Positions 38,368-47,242 of a stretch of 64,000 nt of DNA are shown here, piece after piece. The translations under genes and the position numbers were made by a program. The stretch is from Stenotrophomonas sp. MYb238 (lineage in GTDB: Bacteria; Pseudomonadota; Gammaproteobacteria; Xanthomonadales; Xanthomonadaceae), in NCBI RefSeq assembly GCF_009496535.1, contig NZ_WIDL01000005.1, positions 146,990-210,989 on the forward strand, in the 5' to 3' direction. The notes beneath the pieces are model-generated. The model was not told the origin of the DNA. It searched no databases and saw only the letters and a program-made list of their open reading frames with translations. Numbering within the stretch: the stretch's first letter is position 1; each line of letters opens with the position of its first letter.

Positions 38368-38452
38368 CCGGCAACACCCGGCCGCGCGCAGCCCGGACGA
38401 TTGTGCCGGGCAACGGCCGGCATGCCGGCGGCCTGTGTTCCGGTGTTGCCGG
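38368..38452. repeat. Imperfect inverted repeat between convergent genes
   Basis: CCGGCAACACCCGG and CCGGTGTTGCCGG (one base inserted) face each other across about 58 bases that contain further GCCGG palindromes. It lies between the S9 peptidase gene and ppx, which converge. It could act as a terminator for either, although no T run is present. Confidence 0.45.
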
Positions 38453-38453
38453 A

Positions 38454-39980
38454 TCAGGCCACGAACGGACGGAAGCTGATGCCCAGGCCGGCCATGCCTT
38501 CGTTCTCGCCGACCAGGTCGGCGCGCAGCAGCGGGCGGGCGTCGATGAAGGCCTTGTCCAGCACCAGCGACAGGGCGTTGCCGTCCACGCTCAGTTCCAG
38601 CGTCGGGATCGGGTCGTCCTCGTGCGAACGGTGCAGCAGCACCGCCAGCCGCAGCAGCGCGGCGGTGCGCCTGGCCGGCAGCAGCAGGCGGTCGGGCAGG
38701 GCGTCGAAGGCGGTCTTGGGCACGCCGCGGCGATGGGTGCGGATCAGCGCGGCCAGCATCTGCTGCTCCTGGCGCGAGAAGCCGGCGATGTCCGAGTGCT
38801 CGATCACGTAGCTGCCGTGGGCATGGTAGCCGCTGTGGGCGATCATCAGCCCCAGTTCGTGCAGGCGCGCGGCCCAGCCCAGCATGCGGGCGTCGTCCGA
38901 ATCCAGTTTCCAGCTCTCGGCGACCTGCTCGAACAGGCGCTGGGCGGTGGCTTCAACGCGCAACGCCTGGGCGGCGTCGATGTCGTAGCGGCGGGTCAGC
39001 GCCGCCACCGATTCGTCGCGCGGGTCGTTGTCGCTGGCGCGGCCCATGATGTCGTAGAGGATGCCCTCGCGCATCGCCGCCTTGCTGACCAGCAGCTTCT
39101 GCAGGCCCAGCGACTGGAACGCGGCTTCCAGCACCAGCACGCCGCCGGCGATGATCGGCCGGCGCTCGCTGGACAGGGTCGGCAGGTTGATGTCGTCGAT
39201 GTGCCGGGCGCGCAGCAGTTCCTCGCGCAGCTGCGGCAGCGCCTGTGCGGTGATCGCGCCCTTGCTCAGCTTCATCGCCGCGCAGATCTCGCTGATCGCC
39301 TTGTGGGTGCCGGACGAGCCCAGTGCCTCGTCCCAGCCCAGCGCCCGGTATTTGGCCGCGAACGGCTGGAACTCGGCGCCGATCTCGGTCAGCGCATCCT
39401 TCCAGCGCTTCTTGCTCAGCTTGCCGCCGGGAAAGAAACGGCGGGTGCTGGCGATGCAGCCGGCCTGCAGGCTCTCGCGTTCCAGCGGCTGCATGCCGCT
39501 GCCGATGATGAACTCGGTGGAGCCGCCGCCGATGTCGATGACCAGCCGGCGCTGGCCCGGTTTGGGCGGCTGTGCGTGGGCGACGCCCAGGTAGATCAGG
39601 CGCGCTTCCTCGCGGCCGTTGACCACTTCGATGGCGTGGCCAAGCGCGGTTTCGGCCGGCATCAGGAACGACAGCGGCGAGCGCAGCTGGCGCACGGTGT
39701 TGGTGGCCAGCGCGCGCACGCGGTACGGCGGGATGTTGCGGATGCGCTGGCCGAAGCGGGCCAGGCATTCGAGCGCGCGCTGCCGCGCCTCGGCCGAGAG
39801 CCCGCCCTTGCCGTCGAGCCCGTCGGCCATGCGCACCGTCTCGCGCAGCCGGTCGACCACCCGCAGCTGGCCGAGCAGGTAGCGGGCGATGACCATGTGG
39901 AAGCTGTTGGAGCCCAGGTCGATGGCGGCCAGCAGGTCGCCGTCCTGCAGGGGGGGGAAGGTCGGGGAGGACTGGGGCAT
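38454..39980 (-). CDS. ppx: Exopolyphosphatase / guanosine pentaphosphatase family
   Basis: A 508-residue protein of the ASKHA fold that removes terminal phosphates from polyphosphate (or pppGpp). The phosphate-binding loops AAIDLGSNSFHMVIA (about 18-32) and VIDIGGGSTEFI (about 145-156), and the catalytic Glu in NGREEARLIYLG, are present. The C-terminal HD-like region has the AARLHELG segment. It is downstream of ppk on the same strand but separated by 188 bp containing a palindromic repeat, so processing or independent expression is possible. Ppx and GppA cannot be separated surely by eye; context with ppk favours Ppx. Confidence 0.93.
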   Translation of the reverse strand: MPQSSPTFPPLQDGDLLAAIDLGSNSFHMVIARYLLGQLRVVDRLRETVRMADGLDGKGGLSAEARQRALECLARFGQRIRNIPPYRVRALATNTVRQLRSPLSFLMPAETALGHAIEVVNGREEARLIYLGVAHAQPPKPGQRRLVIDIGGGSTEFIIGSGMQPLERESLQAGCIASTRRFFPGGKLSKKRWKDALTEIGAEFQPFAAKYRALGWDEALGSSGTHKAISEICAAMKLSKGAITAQALPQLREELLRARHIDDINLPTLSSERRPIIAGGVLVLEAAFQSLGLQKLLVSKAAMREGILYDIMGRASDNDPRDESVAALTRRYDIDAAQALRVEATAQRLFEQVAESWKLDSDDARMLGWAARLHELGLMIAHSGYHAHGSYVIEHSDIAGFSRQEQQMLAALIRTHRRGVPKTAFDALPDRLLLPARRTAALLRLAVLLHRSHEDDPIPTLELSVDGNALSLVLDKAFIDARPLLRADLVGENEGMAGLGISFRPFVA

Positions 39981-40045
39981 GGCGGAATGGTAGTGGATGG
40001 CCGGGGGGGCGTGTCACCCCGCGCGCGATGCGGACGGCGCCTTGC

Positions 40046-40150
40046 GTAGGAGCGGCTTCAGCCGCGAAGGGGACTTCCTACCGATGTTTCCACCCGCAAC
40101 GCAGGTTCGGATGGCCGGGAAAGCCCCTTCGCGGCTGAAGCCGCTCCTAC
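40046..40150. repeat. Paired palindromic intergenic repeat, copy C
   Basis: Arms GTAGGAGCGGCTTCAGCCGC and GCGGCTGAAGCCGCTCCTAC around a longer spacer (about 60 bases) than in the other copies. The inner palindrome here is GGCTTCAGCC. It lies between ppk and ppx. Confidence 0.9.
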
Positions 40151-40168
40151 ACCGGGGCCGGGGGCGTG

Positions 40169-42256
40169 CTACAGCGCCTCCAGCAGCGCCTGCTGGGCCG
40201 AGTGCGGCGGCTGGCCGGGCTGTGGCACGCACTTGCGGTAGCGGCCGTCGGCCTGCAGTTCCCAGGCGTTGAGGTTGTCGTCCAGGTAGTTCTGCAGCAC
40301 CTCGCGGTAGATGCGCCGGGCCAGGTCGCTGTCCAGGATCGGGAAGCAGGTCTCCACGCGCCGCAGCAGGTTGCGCTCCAGCCAGTCGGCGCTGGCGCAG
40401 AACAGTTCCGGTGCGCCGTTGTTGCCGAACCAGTAGACGCGGCTGTGCTCCAGGAAGCGGCCGACGATCGAGCGCACGCGGATGTTGTCCGATACCCCTT
40501 CCACGCCGGGGCGCAGGGTGCAGGCGCCGCGCACGATCAGGTCGATCTGCACGCCGGCCTGCGAGGCCGCGTACAGGGCGCGGATCACCTGCGGCTCGTT
40601 GAGCGCGTTCATCTTGGCGACGATGCGGCCCGGCTTGCCGTCCAGCGCCAACCGCATCTCGCGCTCGATCCGCTGCAGCAGGCCGGCGTGCAGGGTGAAG
40701 GGCGACTGCAGCAGGCACTCCAGCTTCATCTTCGGGGCCAGCCCGGACAGCTGCTGGAACAGCTGGTGCACGTCGTTGCCGATGTCCGGGTCGGCGGTGA
40801 TCAGGCTCAGGTCGGTGTAGGCGCGCGCAGTGCCGCTGTGGTAGTTGCCGGTGCCCAGGTGCACGTAGCGGCGCAGCTTGCGGCCCTCGCGGCGCACGAT
40901 CAGCAGCATCTTGGCGTGGGTCTTGTAGCCGACCACGCCGTAGACCACCTGCACGCCGGCGTCCTGCAGGCGGTCGGCCAGGCCCAGGTTGGCCTCCTCG
41001 TCGAAGCGCGCGCGCAGTTCCACCACCACGGTCACGTCCTTGCCGTTGCGCGCGGCCTGGATCAGCGCCTCGACGATCCCCGAATCCTTGCCGGTGCGGT
41101 AGAGCGTCTGCTTGATCGCCAGCACGTTCGGGTCCGCCGCCGCTTCGCGGATCAGCTCCAGCACGGTGCTGAACGAGTCGAACGGGTGGTGCAGCAGCAC
41201 GTCGCCGCGCGCCACCGCCGCGAAGATGCCTTCGGACGTCTTGAGCACGCGCGGCGTCATCGGCGGGTATTTCAGGTCCGGCCGCTGTACCAGGTCGTAG
41301 ACCTGGATCACGCGGTTGAGGTTGACCGAACCGTCGATGCGGTAGGCGGCGTTCTCGGATAGGCCGAAATTCTGCAGCAGGGTCTGCACGATCGCGCGCG
41401 GGCAGTCGTGGGCGATCTCAAGCCGCACCGCGGGCCGGTAGCCGCGGTCGACCAGTTCGTCGCGCAGCGCCAGCGCCAGGTTCTCCACTTCCTCCTCGTC
41501 CACCACCAGCTCGGAGTTGCGGGTGACGCGGAACTGGTAGGCGCCGCGCACGTCCATGCCCGGGAACAGTTCGTCGACGAAGGTGGACAGCACCGCCGAG
41601 AGCAGCACGAAATCCTGCGTACCGCCCAGCGATCTGGGCAACTGGATGATGCGCGGCAGCGAGCGCGGCGCGCGCACCAGCGCCAGGTGGCCGGCGCGGC
41701 CGAAGGCGTCGGTGCCCTTGAGCACGACGACGATGTTCAGCGATTTGTTGAGGATCTTCGGGAACGGATGCGACGGGTCCAGCCCGAGCGGCGAGAGCAC
41801 CGGCATGATCTCGTTGCGGAAATAGGCGCGCAGCCAGCGGCGCTGGCGCGCGGTCCAGGTCGAGGGCGAGAGGATGCCGATGCCCGCTTCCTGCAGGGCC
41901 GGCCGCAGTACGTCGTTCCAGCAGCGGTACTGTTGCTCCACCAGTTCGGCGGCGCGGTCGTGGATGGCGGTCAGGATTTCCTGCGGGCTCAGCCCGTCCG
42001 GCGCCGGCGGCAGGCCGAATTCCTGCGCGTGGCGCACCGCCGCGGCGCGGATCTCGAAGAACTCGTCCAGGTTGGTGCAGGAAATGCACAGGAAGCGCAG
42101 CCGCTCCAGCAGCGGCACCTGCTCGTCCATCGCCTGCGCCAGCACGCGGAAGTTGAAGTCCAGCTGCGACAGTTCGCGGTTGATGTACAGCGCCGGGTCG
42201 CGCAGCGGATCGTTGCCGGAGACCGCCGGTGCGGGAGGCGGGACGGGAGCGTTCAT
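40169..42256 (-). CDS. ppk: Polyphosphate kinase 1
   Basis: A 695-residue enzyme that polymerises the gamma phosphate of ATP into polyphosphate and works in reverse. The N-terminal domain begins YINRELSQLDFNFRVLAQA. The two phospholipase-D-like catalytic domains carry the autophosphorylated His in YKTHAKMLLIVRREG, the ATP-binding RARFDEEANL, and the second HKD-like region. The usual length is 690-740. The start overlaps the phoR stop by four bases (ATGA), which ties polyphosphate synthesis to the phosphate sensor operon. Confidence 0.96.
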   Translation of the reverse strand: MNAPVPPPAPAVSGNDPLRDPALYINRELSQLDFNFRVLAQAMDEQVPLLERLRFLCISCTNLDEFFEIRAAAVRHAQEFGLPPAPDGLSPQEILTAIHDRAAELVEQQYRCWNDVLRPALQEAGIGILSPSTWTARQRRWLRAYFRNEIMPVLSPLGLDPSHPFPKILNKSLNIVVVLKGTDAFGRAGHLALVRAPRSLPRIIQLPRSLGGTQDFVLLSAVLSTFVDELFPGMDVRGAYQFRVTRNSELVVDEEEVENLALALRDELVDRGYRPAVRLEIAHDCPRAIVQTLLQNFGLSENAAYRIDGSVNLNRVIQVYDLVQRPDLKYPPMTPRVLKTSEGIFAAVARGDVLLHHPFDSFSTVLELIREAAADPNVLAIKQTLYRTGKDSGIVEALIQAARNGKDVTVVVELRARFDEEANLGLADRLQDAGVQVVYGVVGYKTHAKMLLIVRREGRKLRRYVHLGTGNYHSGTARAYTDLSLITADPDIGNDVHQLFQQLSGLAPKMKLECLLQSPFTLHAGLLQRIEREMRLALDGKPGRIVAKMNALNEPQVIRALYAASQAGVQIDLIVRGACTLRPGVEGVSDNIRVRSIVGRFLEHSRVYWFGNNGAPELFCASADWLERNLLRRVETCFPILDSDLARRIYREVLQNYLDDNLNAWELQADGRYRKCVPQPGQPPHSAQQALLEAL

Positions 42257-43593
42257 GCCGGGAAGTCTTCCGTGGAGGGGGACGAGGGGAGGGCGCTGCG
42301 CGGACGCACGTGTTCGGCGTCGAAATGGCAGGCGAAGGTGCTGCCCTGGCCGACTTCGCTGCGGATTTCCAGCCGCGCCTGGTGCAGGCCGAGGATGTGT
42401 TTGACGATGGACAGGCCCAGGCCGGTGCCGCCGCTCTCACGCGAACGGCTGCTGGACACGCGGTAGAAGCGTTCGGTCAGGCGCGGCAGGTGATTGGCGG
42501 GAATGCCGTAGCCGGTGTCGGTCACCGCCAGCACCGCGCCCTTGCCTTCGCGGGCGAAGGTCAGGGTGATGCGGCCGCCGGCCGGGGTGTAGCGCACCGC
42601 GTTGGTGACCAGGTTGGAGAACGCGCTGTGCAGTTCCTTGTTGGAGCCGGCCAGGTCGACGCCTGCGCTGTCCTCGACGGCGATGGTGTGGCGGCCCTGG
42701 CTGTGCGCCTCGGCCTCGCGCCGCAGCGAGGAAAGCATCGAGGCCATCGCCACGGTTTCCAGCTCGGTGTGCTGCTGCGATTCCAGCCGCGACAGGGTGA
42801 GCAGGTCTTCCACCAGCTGCGCCATGCGCTGGGACTGCTTGCGCATCTCCGCCAGCATCGGCCCGGTATCGGGGAAATCCTCCGGGTCCATCATGTCCAG
42901 GTAGCCGTGCACCACGGTCAGCGGCGTGCGCAGCTCGTGCGAGACGTTGGCGACGAAGTCGCGGCGCACCTGCTCCAGGTGCAGCAGCTTGGTGACGTCG
43001 CGCGCCACCAGCAGCCAGTGGTGGTCCGAATACGGGATCAGGCGCAGGTGCAGGCGGATGCCCGGGTCGACCGGCGAGTTGGCGTCCAGGATCGGCTCGG
43101 CGTTGCGGCCGCCGGCCAGCCAGTGCGCCAGCGGCAGCGGCTGCAGGCGTTCGACCAGCGGCGCGTCCATGTCGGCCGGGTGCTGCAGGCCGAGCAGCGC
43201 GGTGGCCGCTTCGTTGAACCACTGCACGCGCTGGGTGTTGCGGTCCACCACCACCACCGCGTCGGGCAGCGCCGCGGCGGCGGCGCGGTAGCTGCGCAGC
43301 ATGTCGATCAGGCGCCGCTTGCGCGCGCGCATTTCCTGCTGGTTGCGGTGCAGGAGGCGGTCGAGTTCGTTCCACACGCCGGTGCCGCTGGCCGTTTCCC
43401 AGCGTTGGCGCGCGGTCAGGCGCAGCAGCACCTGGCGCAGCCGCCAGTAGTGCCAGGCCAGGATGCCGAGCGCGGCCAGCGCCACCACCAGCGCCGGATG
43501 GCCGAGCAGCGCGCCGATCAGCAGGGCCGACAGCAGCAGCGCGGCCACGGTGGCCAGCGTCTTCAACCAGGCGGATCGGAATTGGCGGGGCAT
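42253..43593 (-). CDS. phoR: Phosphate regulon sensor histidine kinase PhoR
   Basis: 446 residues. Two N-terminal membrane helices (about 9-44) precede a PAS domain (about 95-190). The HisKA domain has the phospho-His in FVANVSHELRTPLTVVHGYL, and the ATPase domain has the N box (NLVTNAVRYTP), DTGYGIP and GGTGLGLSIVKHIL. It senses phosphate supply together with the Pst transporter (not in this window) and phosphorylates PhoB. It is separated from phoB by 218 bp of repeat-like DNA, which is unusual for this pair, while its 3' end overlaps ppk. Confidence 0.95.
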   Translation of the reverse strand: MPRQFRSAWLKTLATVAALLLSALLIGALLGHPALVVALAALGILAWHYWRLRQVLLRLTARQRWETASGTGVWNELDRLLHRNQQEMRARKRRLIDMLRSYRAAAAALPDAVVVVDRNTQRVQWFNEAATALLGLQHPADMDAPLVERLQPLPLAHWLAGGRNAEPILDANSPVDPGIRLHLRLIPYSDHHWLLVARDVTKLLHLEQVRRDFVANVSHELRTPLTVVHGYLDMMDPEDFPDTGPMLAEMRKQSQRMAQLVEDLLTLSRLESQQHTELETVAMASMLSSLRREAEAHSQGRHTIAVEDSAGVDLAGSNKELHSAFSNLVTNAVRYTPAGGRITLTFAREGKGAVLAVTDTGYGIPANHLPRLTERFYRVSSSRSRESGGTGLGLSIVKHILGLHQARLEIRSEVGQGSTFACHFDAEHVRPRSALPSSPSTEDFPA

Positions 43594-43600
43594 TGGGGGG

Positions 43601-43811
43601 AGCGGGGAATGTGGGAACAGGGAAAAGGGAATGGGAGGAAATTGGGCGCCTGATGCGTGCAGGCGGGGAGGGAATGTTCGTGTTGCTTCAACTATTGCTC
43701 ATCGGGCGGGGAAAGGGGAGCGATGGGGCCGCGCCGGAGACTTACGTCGCTCAGGTGAGTCCCGGCTTTTCCACGAACTCCCGGCCTTGCCCCCTTCCCC
43801 TGTTCCCCGCT
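43601..43811. repeat. Purine-rich inverted repeat spacer between phoB and phoR
   Basis: On the left AGCGGGGAATGTGGGAACAG is followed by GGGAAAAGGGAATGGGAGG; on the right CCCCCTTCCCCTGTTCCCC ends in CCGCT. The two ends are imperfect inverted copies about 170 bases apart. Strings of GGGAA-like words are typical of a xanthomonad intergenic repeat family. No gene is apparent in the spacer. Confidence 0.55.
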
Positions 43812-44501
43812 TCAACAAGATGCCGAGAAACGGTAGCCGGCGCCGCGCACGGTCTGCACCATGTTTTCCGCGCCGAACGGTTCCAGCGTCTTGCGCAGGC
43901 GGCGGATGTGCACGTCGATGGTGCGCTCCTCCACGTACACGCTGCCGCCCCACACGTGATCGAGCAGCTGCGAGCGGGTGTAGACGCGCTCGGGATGGGT
44001 CATGAAGAAGTGCAGCAGGCGGTACTCGGTCGGGCCGATCGAGACCGGCGCATCGCCGGCGAACACGCGGTGCGCGGCGCCGTCGATGCGGATCGGGCCG
44101 ATCGCCACGCTGCCATCCTCGTCGTCGTCGCGGGTGCGGCGCATCACCGCGCGGATGCGCGCCAGCAGTTCGCGCGCCGAGAACGGCTTGACCACGTAGT
44201 CGTCCACGCCGGCCTCCAGGCCGCCGACGCGGTCGTTCTCCTCGCCGCGCGCGGTGAGCATGATGATCGGCACGTCGCGGGTCAGCGTTTCCTTGCGCCA
44301 GCGGCGGGCCAGCTCCAGCCCGCTGGTGCCCGGGAGCATCCAGTCCAGCAGGATCATGTCCGGCACGCGGTCGGCGATGGCCGTCTGCGCCTCGAGCGCG
44401 TCGCCGGCATGCACCGGCTCGTATTCGCCCTTGCGCAGGGCGAAGGCGACCATGTCGCGGATTGCCGGTTCGTCGTCGACGATAAGGATGCGTTTCTGCA
44501 C
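43812..44501 (-). CDS. phoB: Phosphate regulon response regulator PhoB
   Basis: 229 residues. The receiver domain begins with the acidic pair IVDDEPAIRD, has the phospho-Asp in MILLDWMLPGTSG and the conserved Lys in VVKPFS. The winged-helix DNA-binding domain has RIDGAAHRVFAG and RTIDVHIRRLRKTL. Length and ends match PhoB. I place the start at a GTG (44501), giving (M)QKRILIVDD; the frame is open upstream to an ATG, but that extension has no family similarity. It is expected to bind Pho boxes; I did not find an obvious one directly upstream. Confidence 0.93.
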   Translation of the reverse strand: MQKRILIVDDEPAIRDMVAFALRKGEYEPVHAGDALEAQTAIADRVPDMILLDWMLPGTSGLELARRWRKETLTRDVPIIMLTARGEENDRVGGLEAGVDDYVVKPFSARELLARIRAVMRRTRDDDEDGSVAIGPIRIDGAAHRVFAGDAPVSIGPTEYRLLHFFMTHPERVYTRSQLLDHVWGGSVYVEERTIDVHIRRLRKTLEPFGAENMVQTVRGAGYRFSASC

Positions 44502-44648
44502 GTCTTGCCTGCCAGGGAGCCCGTTGGAGCGGGGATGTGCCCAGTAGACTACGGTTTGATGACGGGTTTGTGACAGCGCAAAGGGCGGGGCGGCGCCCGC
44601 CAGAACCGGCATCGCGCGGTGCCGGTCGGGGGCGGTGAGCGGCCGGCG

Positions 44649-46298
44649 TTACCGGCGCTCCATGTCCGGATCGCGCACGCCCAGCCTGCGCATCTCCAGC
44701 ACCGTGGGCATGATCGCCTCGATGCGCGCATCGACCCGGGAGCGGCTCACGTAGTCCAGACCCGGCTGCTTGAGCAGGGCCTGGAACTGGAGCAAGGCCT
44801 GTTCGGGACGGCCGTTCAGGTAAGCCGCTTCCGCATAGGCCTCGCTGGCGCGGGGCGTGTCGCCGGCCAGTTCGCAGGCGCGGGCGAAGGTGCGCTGGAA
44901 TACCGGGTCGTCGCCGGCGCGCGCCAGCAGCGGGCGCAGCATGGCCTGGGCGCGCCTGCCGGCCTCCACGCCGCCCTGTTCGTTGAGTATCTGCGCGTAG
45001 GTCAGGGCTACCGGCCGGCTCTGCGGCAGCTTGAGCAGCAGGGCGTCGAAGCGGCGGTTGGCGTCGGCGTGGCGGCCGTTGCGCGATTCGGCCTCGCCCA
45101 GCGCCAGGTTCACCCACAGGTTGTCGGGATGCTCGGACTGCAGCTGCTGCAGGTCCTGCAATGCCTGCGGGACCGCGTTGCCGCCGTCGCGGAGCTGGGC
45201 GATGGCCACGCCATAGCGCTGCGGGTCGCTCAGGCCGTTCTTCTGGCTGCGGCGCAGGTCCTGGTATTCGCGCACCAGTTCGGAGGGCGTGGGCGCGCTG
45301 AGCACGCGCAGGCGTTCGCGGGCCCAGTCGAACTGGCCGCTGGCGCCGCGCGGCAGGCCGAGCGAAGGCAGCGACAACTGCATCGAGCCGGGCAGCAGCG
45401 GGTTGCCGCTGGCCTTGATCGGGTCGGTGCTGGGCTCGGTGGGATTCACCCGTTCCTGGCGCACGCCGGTGGGCGTAGCCGTGGTCAGCAGCACCGTGTC
45501 CTTCTTCATCTGCTCGGCGCGGGACTTGGCCTCGCTGATGCGGGTGACGGTGACCGGGTGGGTGCGCAGGAAATCGGGCGTGGAATAGCCGCCCTCGTTG
45601 CCGCGCATCGCCGCGGACATGCGCTCGAAGAAGCCGGCCATCGCATCGACGTCGTAGCCGCTGCGCGCCAGCGTGCGGATGCCGAGCCGGTCGGCTTCCG
45701 ATTCGTTGGAGCGGGTGAAGTTGATCTGCAGCTGCTGCATCAGACCCATGCCCGAGGTGATCGCCGCCATGGTGGCATCGCCCGAGGAATTGCCGCCGGC
45801 CTGCTGCGCGGCGACCACCGCCGCCAGCATGCCCAGCAGGATCGGGATCTGGTCGCGCTGGGCCTTCTCGACGCTGCGCAGCACGTGCTGCTGGGTGACG
45901 TGCGAGATCTCGTGCGACAGCACCGCGGCGACCTCGTCCTCGCGCTCGGCGGTCAGCACCAGGCCGGCGTTCATGCCGATGTAGCCGCCCAGCGTGGCGA
46001 AGGCGTTGATCTGCCGGTCCTTGAGCATGAAGAAGGTGAATTTCTGCTGCGGCTGGGCGCTGTTGGAGCCCAGCCGGGTGCCCATGGCCTGCAGCCATTC
46101 GTCGACCAGCGGGTCGTCGAGCAGATAGCCGTAGTTGCGCAGTTCGCGCAGCATCATCCCGCCGTATTCGGCCTGGCGGGCCGGGGTCAGCAGCTCGCCG
46201 GCGGACGAGCCGATGTCCGGCAGCCTGCTTTCCTGCGCAAGGGACAGGGGCGCGGCCAGGGCCAGGGTGACGGCGGTGGCGAGCAGCAGCGTGCGCAA
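44649..46298 (-). CDS. bepA: Periplasmic M48 metalloprotease with TPR domain (BepA/YfgC type)
   Basis: 549 residues with a signal peptide (to about 21). The M48 domain has the zinc motif HEISHVTQQH (about 129-138) and the downstream Glu ligand in SNESEADRLG, followed by a C-terminal TPR array (about 340-540; for example PDNLWVNLALGEAESRNGRH). BepA helps assemble LptD and degrades stalled outer-membrane proteins. The start is a TTG (46298) with GGAG eight bases before; it gives a good signal peptide (MRTLLLATAVTLALA), and no ATG in frame does better. It is divergent from grxC. Confidence 0.9.
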   Translation of the reverse strand: MRTLLLATAVTLALAAPLSLAQESRLPDIGSSAGELLTPARQAEYGGMMLRELRNYGYLLDDPLVDEWLQAMGTRLGSNSAQPQQKFTFFMLKDRQINAFATLGGYIGMNAGLVLTAEREDEVAAVLSHEISHVTQQHVLRSVEKAQRDQIPILLGMLAAVVAAQQAGGNSSGDATMAAITSGMGLMQQLQINFTRSNESEADRLGIRTLARSGYDVDAMAGFFERMSAAMRGNEGGYSTPDFLRTHPVTVTRISEAKSRAEQMKKDTVLLTTATPTGVRQERVNPTEPSTDPIKASGNPLLPGSMQLSLPSLGLPRGASGQFDWARERLRVLSAPTPSELVREYQDLRRSQKNGLSDPQRYGVAIAQLRDGGNAVPQALQDLQQLQSEHPDNLWVNLALGEAESRNGRHADANRRFDALLLKLPQSRPVALTYAQILNEQGGVEAGRRAQAMLRPLLARAGDDPVFQRTFARACELAGDTPRASEAYAEAAYLNGRPEQALLQFQALLKQPGLDYVSRSRVDARIEAIMPTVLEMRRLGVRDPDMERR

Positions 46299-46448
46299 GC
46301 GGGAGGCTCCGGTGGGATGGGGCGGAGAATGACGGGGAAGCGGCCGGCGGGTGTGAAGCGCAGGTTAACCCGCAGTGTTCCATCGGCGACCAGTGTGATC
46401 GGCCCGGTCGCTACCATAGAGGGACAACAATCCCGCGCGGAGGTTCCC

Positions 46449-46724
46449 ATGAGCAGCCAGACACCCGAGATCACCATCTATTCCACCGCCGTGTGCCCGT
46501 ACTGCGTGGCCGCCAAGAATTTCCTCAAGAGCAAGGGCCGCACCTGGAACGAGGTGCGCATCGACCTGGACCCGGCAGAACGCGAGAAGATGATGACGCG
46601 CACCCGCCGCACCAGCGTGCCGCAGATCTTCGTCGGCGACGTCCACGTCGGCGGCTACGACGACATGATGGCGCTGCACCGCGCCGGCAAGCTCGAGCCG
46701 CTGCTCGCGGGGGAGGGCGCGTGA
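46449..46724 (+). CDS. grxC: Glutaredoxin 3
   Basis: 91 residues. The redox site CPYC is at about residues 16-19 (YSTAVCPYCVAAKNFL), with the cis-Pro region TSVPQIFVGDVHVGGYDD that binds glutathione. It reduces protein disulfides and glutathione mixed disulfides in the cytoplasm. Its stop codon overlaps the GTG start of the AhpD-like gene (GTGA), so the two redox genes are coupled. Confidence 0.95.
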   Translation: MSSQTPEITIYSTAVCPYCVAAKNFLKSKGRTWNEVRIDLDPAEREKMMTRTRRTSVPQIFVGDVHVGGYDDMMALHRAGKLEPLLAGEGA

Positions 46725-47113
46725 GCGCCGCCGGCGACAAGGACCGCCTGGCCGAATTCACCGAATTCCGCCAGCGCATGAACCAGCGCATCCTGGCCGA
46801 GCCGAACCAGGTCGTGCGCCGCTTCTTCGCGCTGGATACGCAGACCTACCAGGCCGGCGCGCTGGACGTGAAGACCAAGGAACTGCTGGGGCTGGTGGCC
46901 TCGCTGGTGCTGCGCTGCGACGACTGCATCAGCTACCACGTGGCCCAGTGCAAGGACGCCGGGGTCAACCGCGAGGAGTTCTTCGAGACCTTCTCGGTGG
47001 GCCTGGTGGTCGGCGGCTCGATCGTGATCCCGCACCTGCGGCGCGCGGTGGATTTCCTGGACCAGCTGGAGTCCGGGGCCGCGCAGGCGCCCGCCGGGCA
47101 CGACCACGGCTGA
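46721..47113 (+). CDS. Carboxymuconolactone decarboxylase / AhpD-like protein
   Basis: 130 residues, GTG start overlapping grxC. The motif LVASLVLRCDDCISYHVAQC (about 56-75) carries the CxxC and nearby His of AhpD-like peroxidase partners. These redox-active small proteins form oligomers; the carboxymuconolactone decarboxylase name is only that of the fold. Coupling to glutaredoxin supports a thiol-redox role rather than aromatic degradation. The C-terminal tail ends GHDHG. Confidence 0.88.
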   Translation: MSAAGDKDRLAEFTEFRQRMNQRILAEPNQVVRRFFALDTQTYQAGALDVKTKELLGLVASLVLRCDDCISYHVAQCKDAGVNREEFFETFSVGLVVGGSIVIPHLRRAVDFLDQLESGAAQAPAGHDHG

Positions 47114-47132
47114 ACCTGCGACCTTGGTCCAG

Positions 47133-47162
47133 TTGGGGCGGGCAGGCCGGATCGGGCATAAT
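47133..47162 (+). promoter_or_regulatory. Possible promoter of isocitrate dehydrogenase gene
   Basis: TTGGGG (47133-47138) and CATAAT (47157-47162) with an 18-bp spacer, 81 bp before the start codon. Confidence 0.4.
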
Positions 47163-47242
47163 TGACAGTTGAAACTTTTGGATGCGCCTGATTCCGGGCA
47201 GCCGGCCGGCGCGCTCCCCCCTCTCTGTTCGGAACCCAAATC

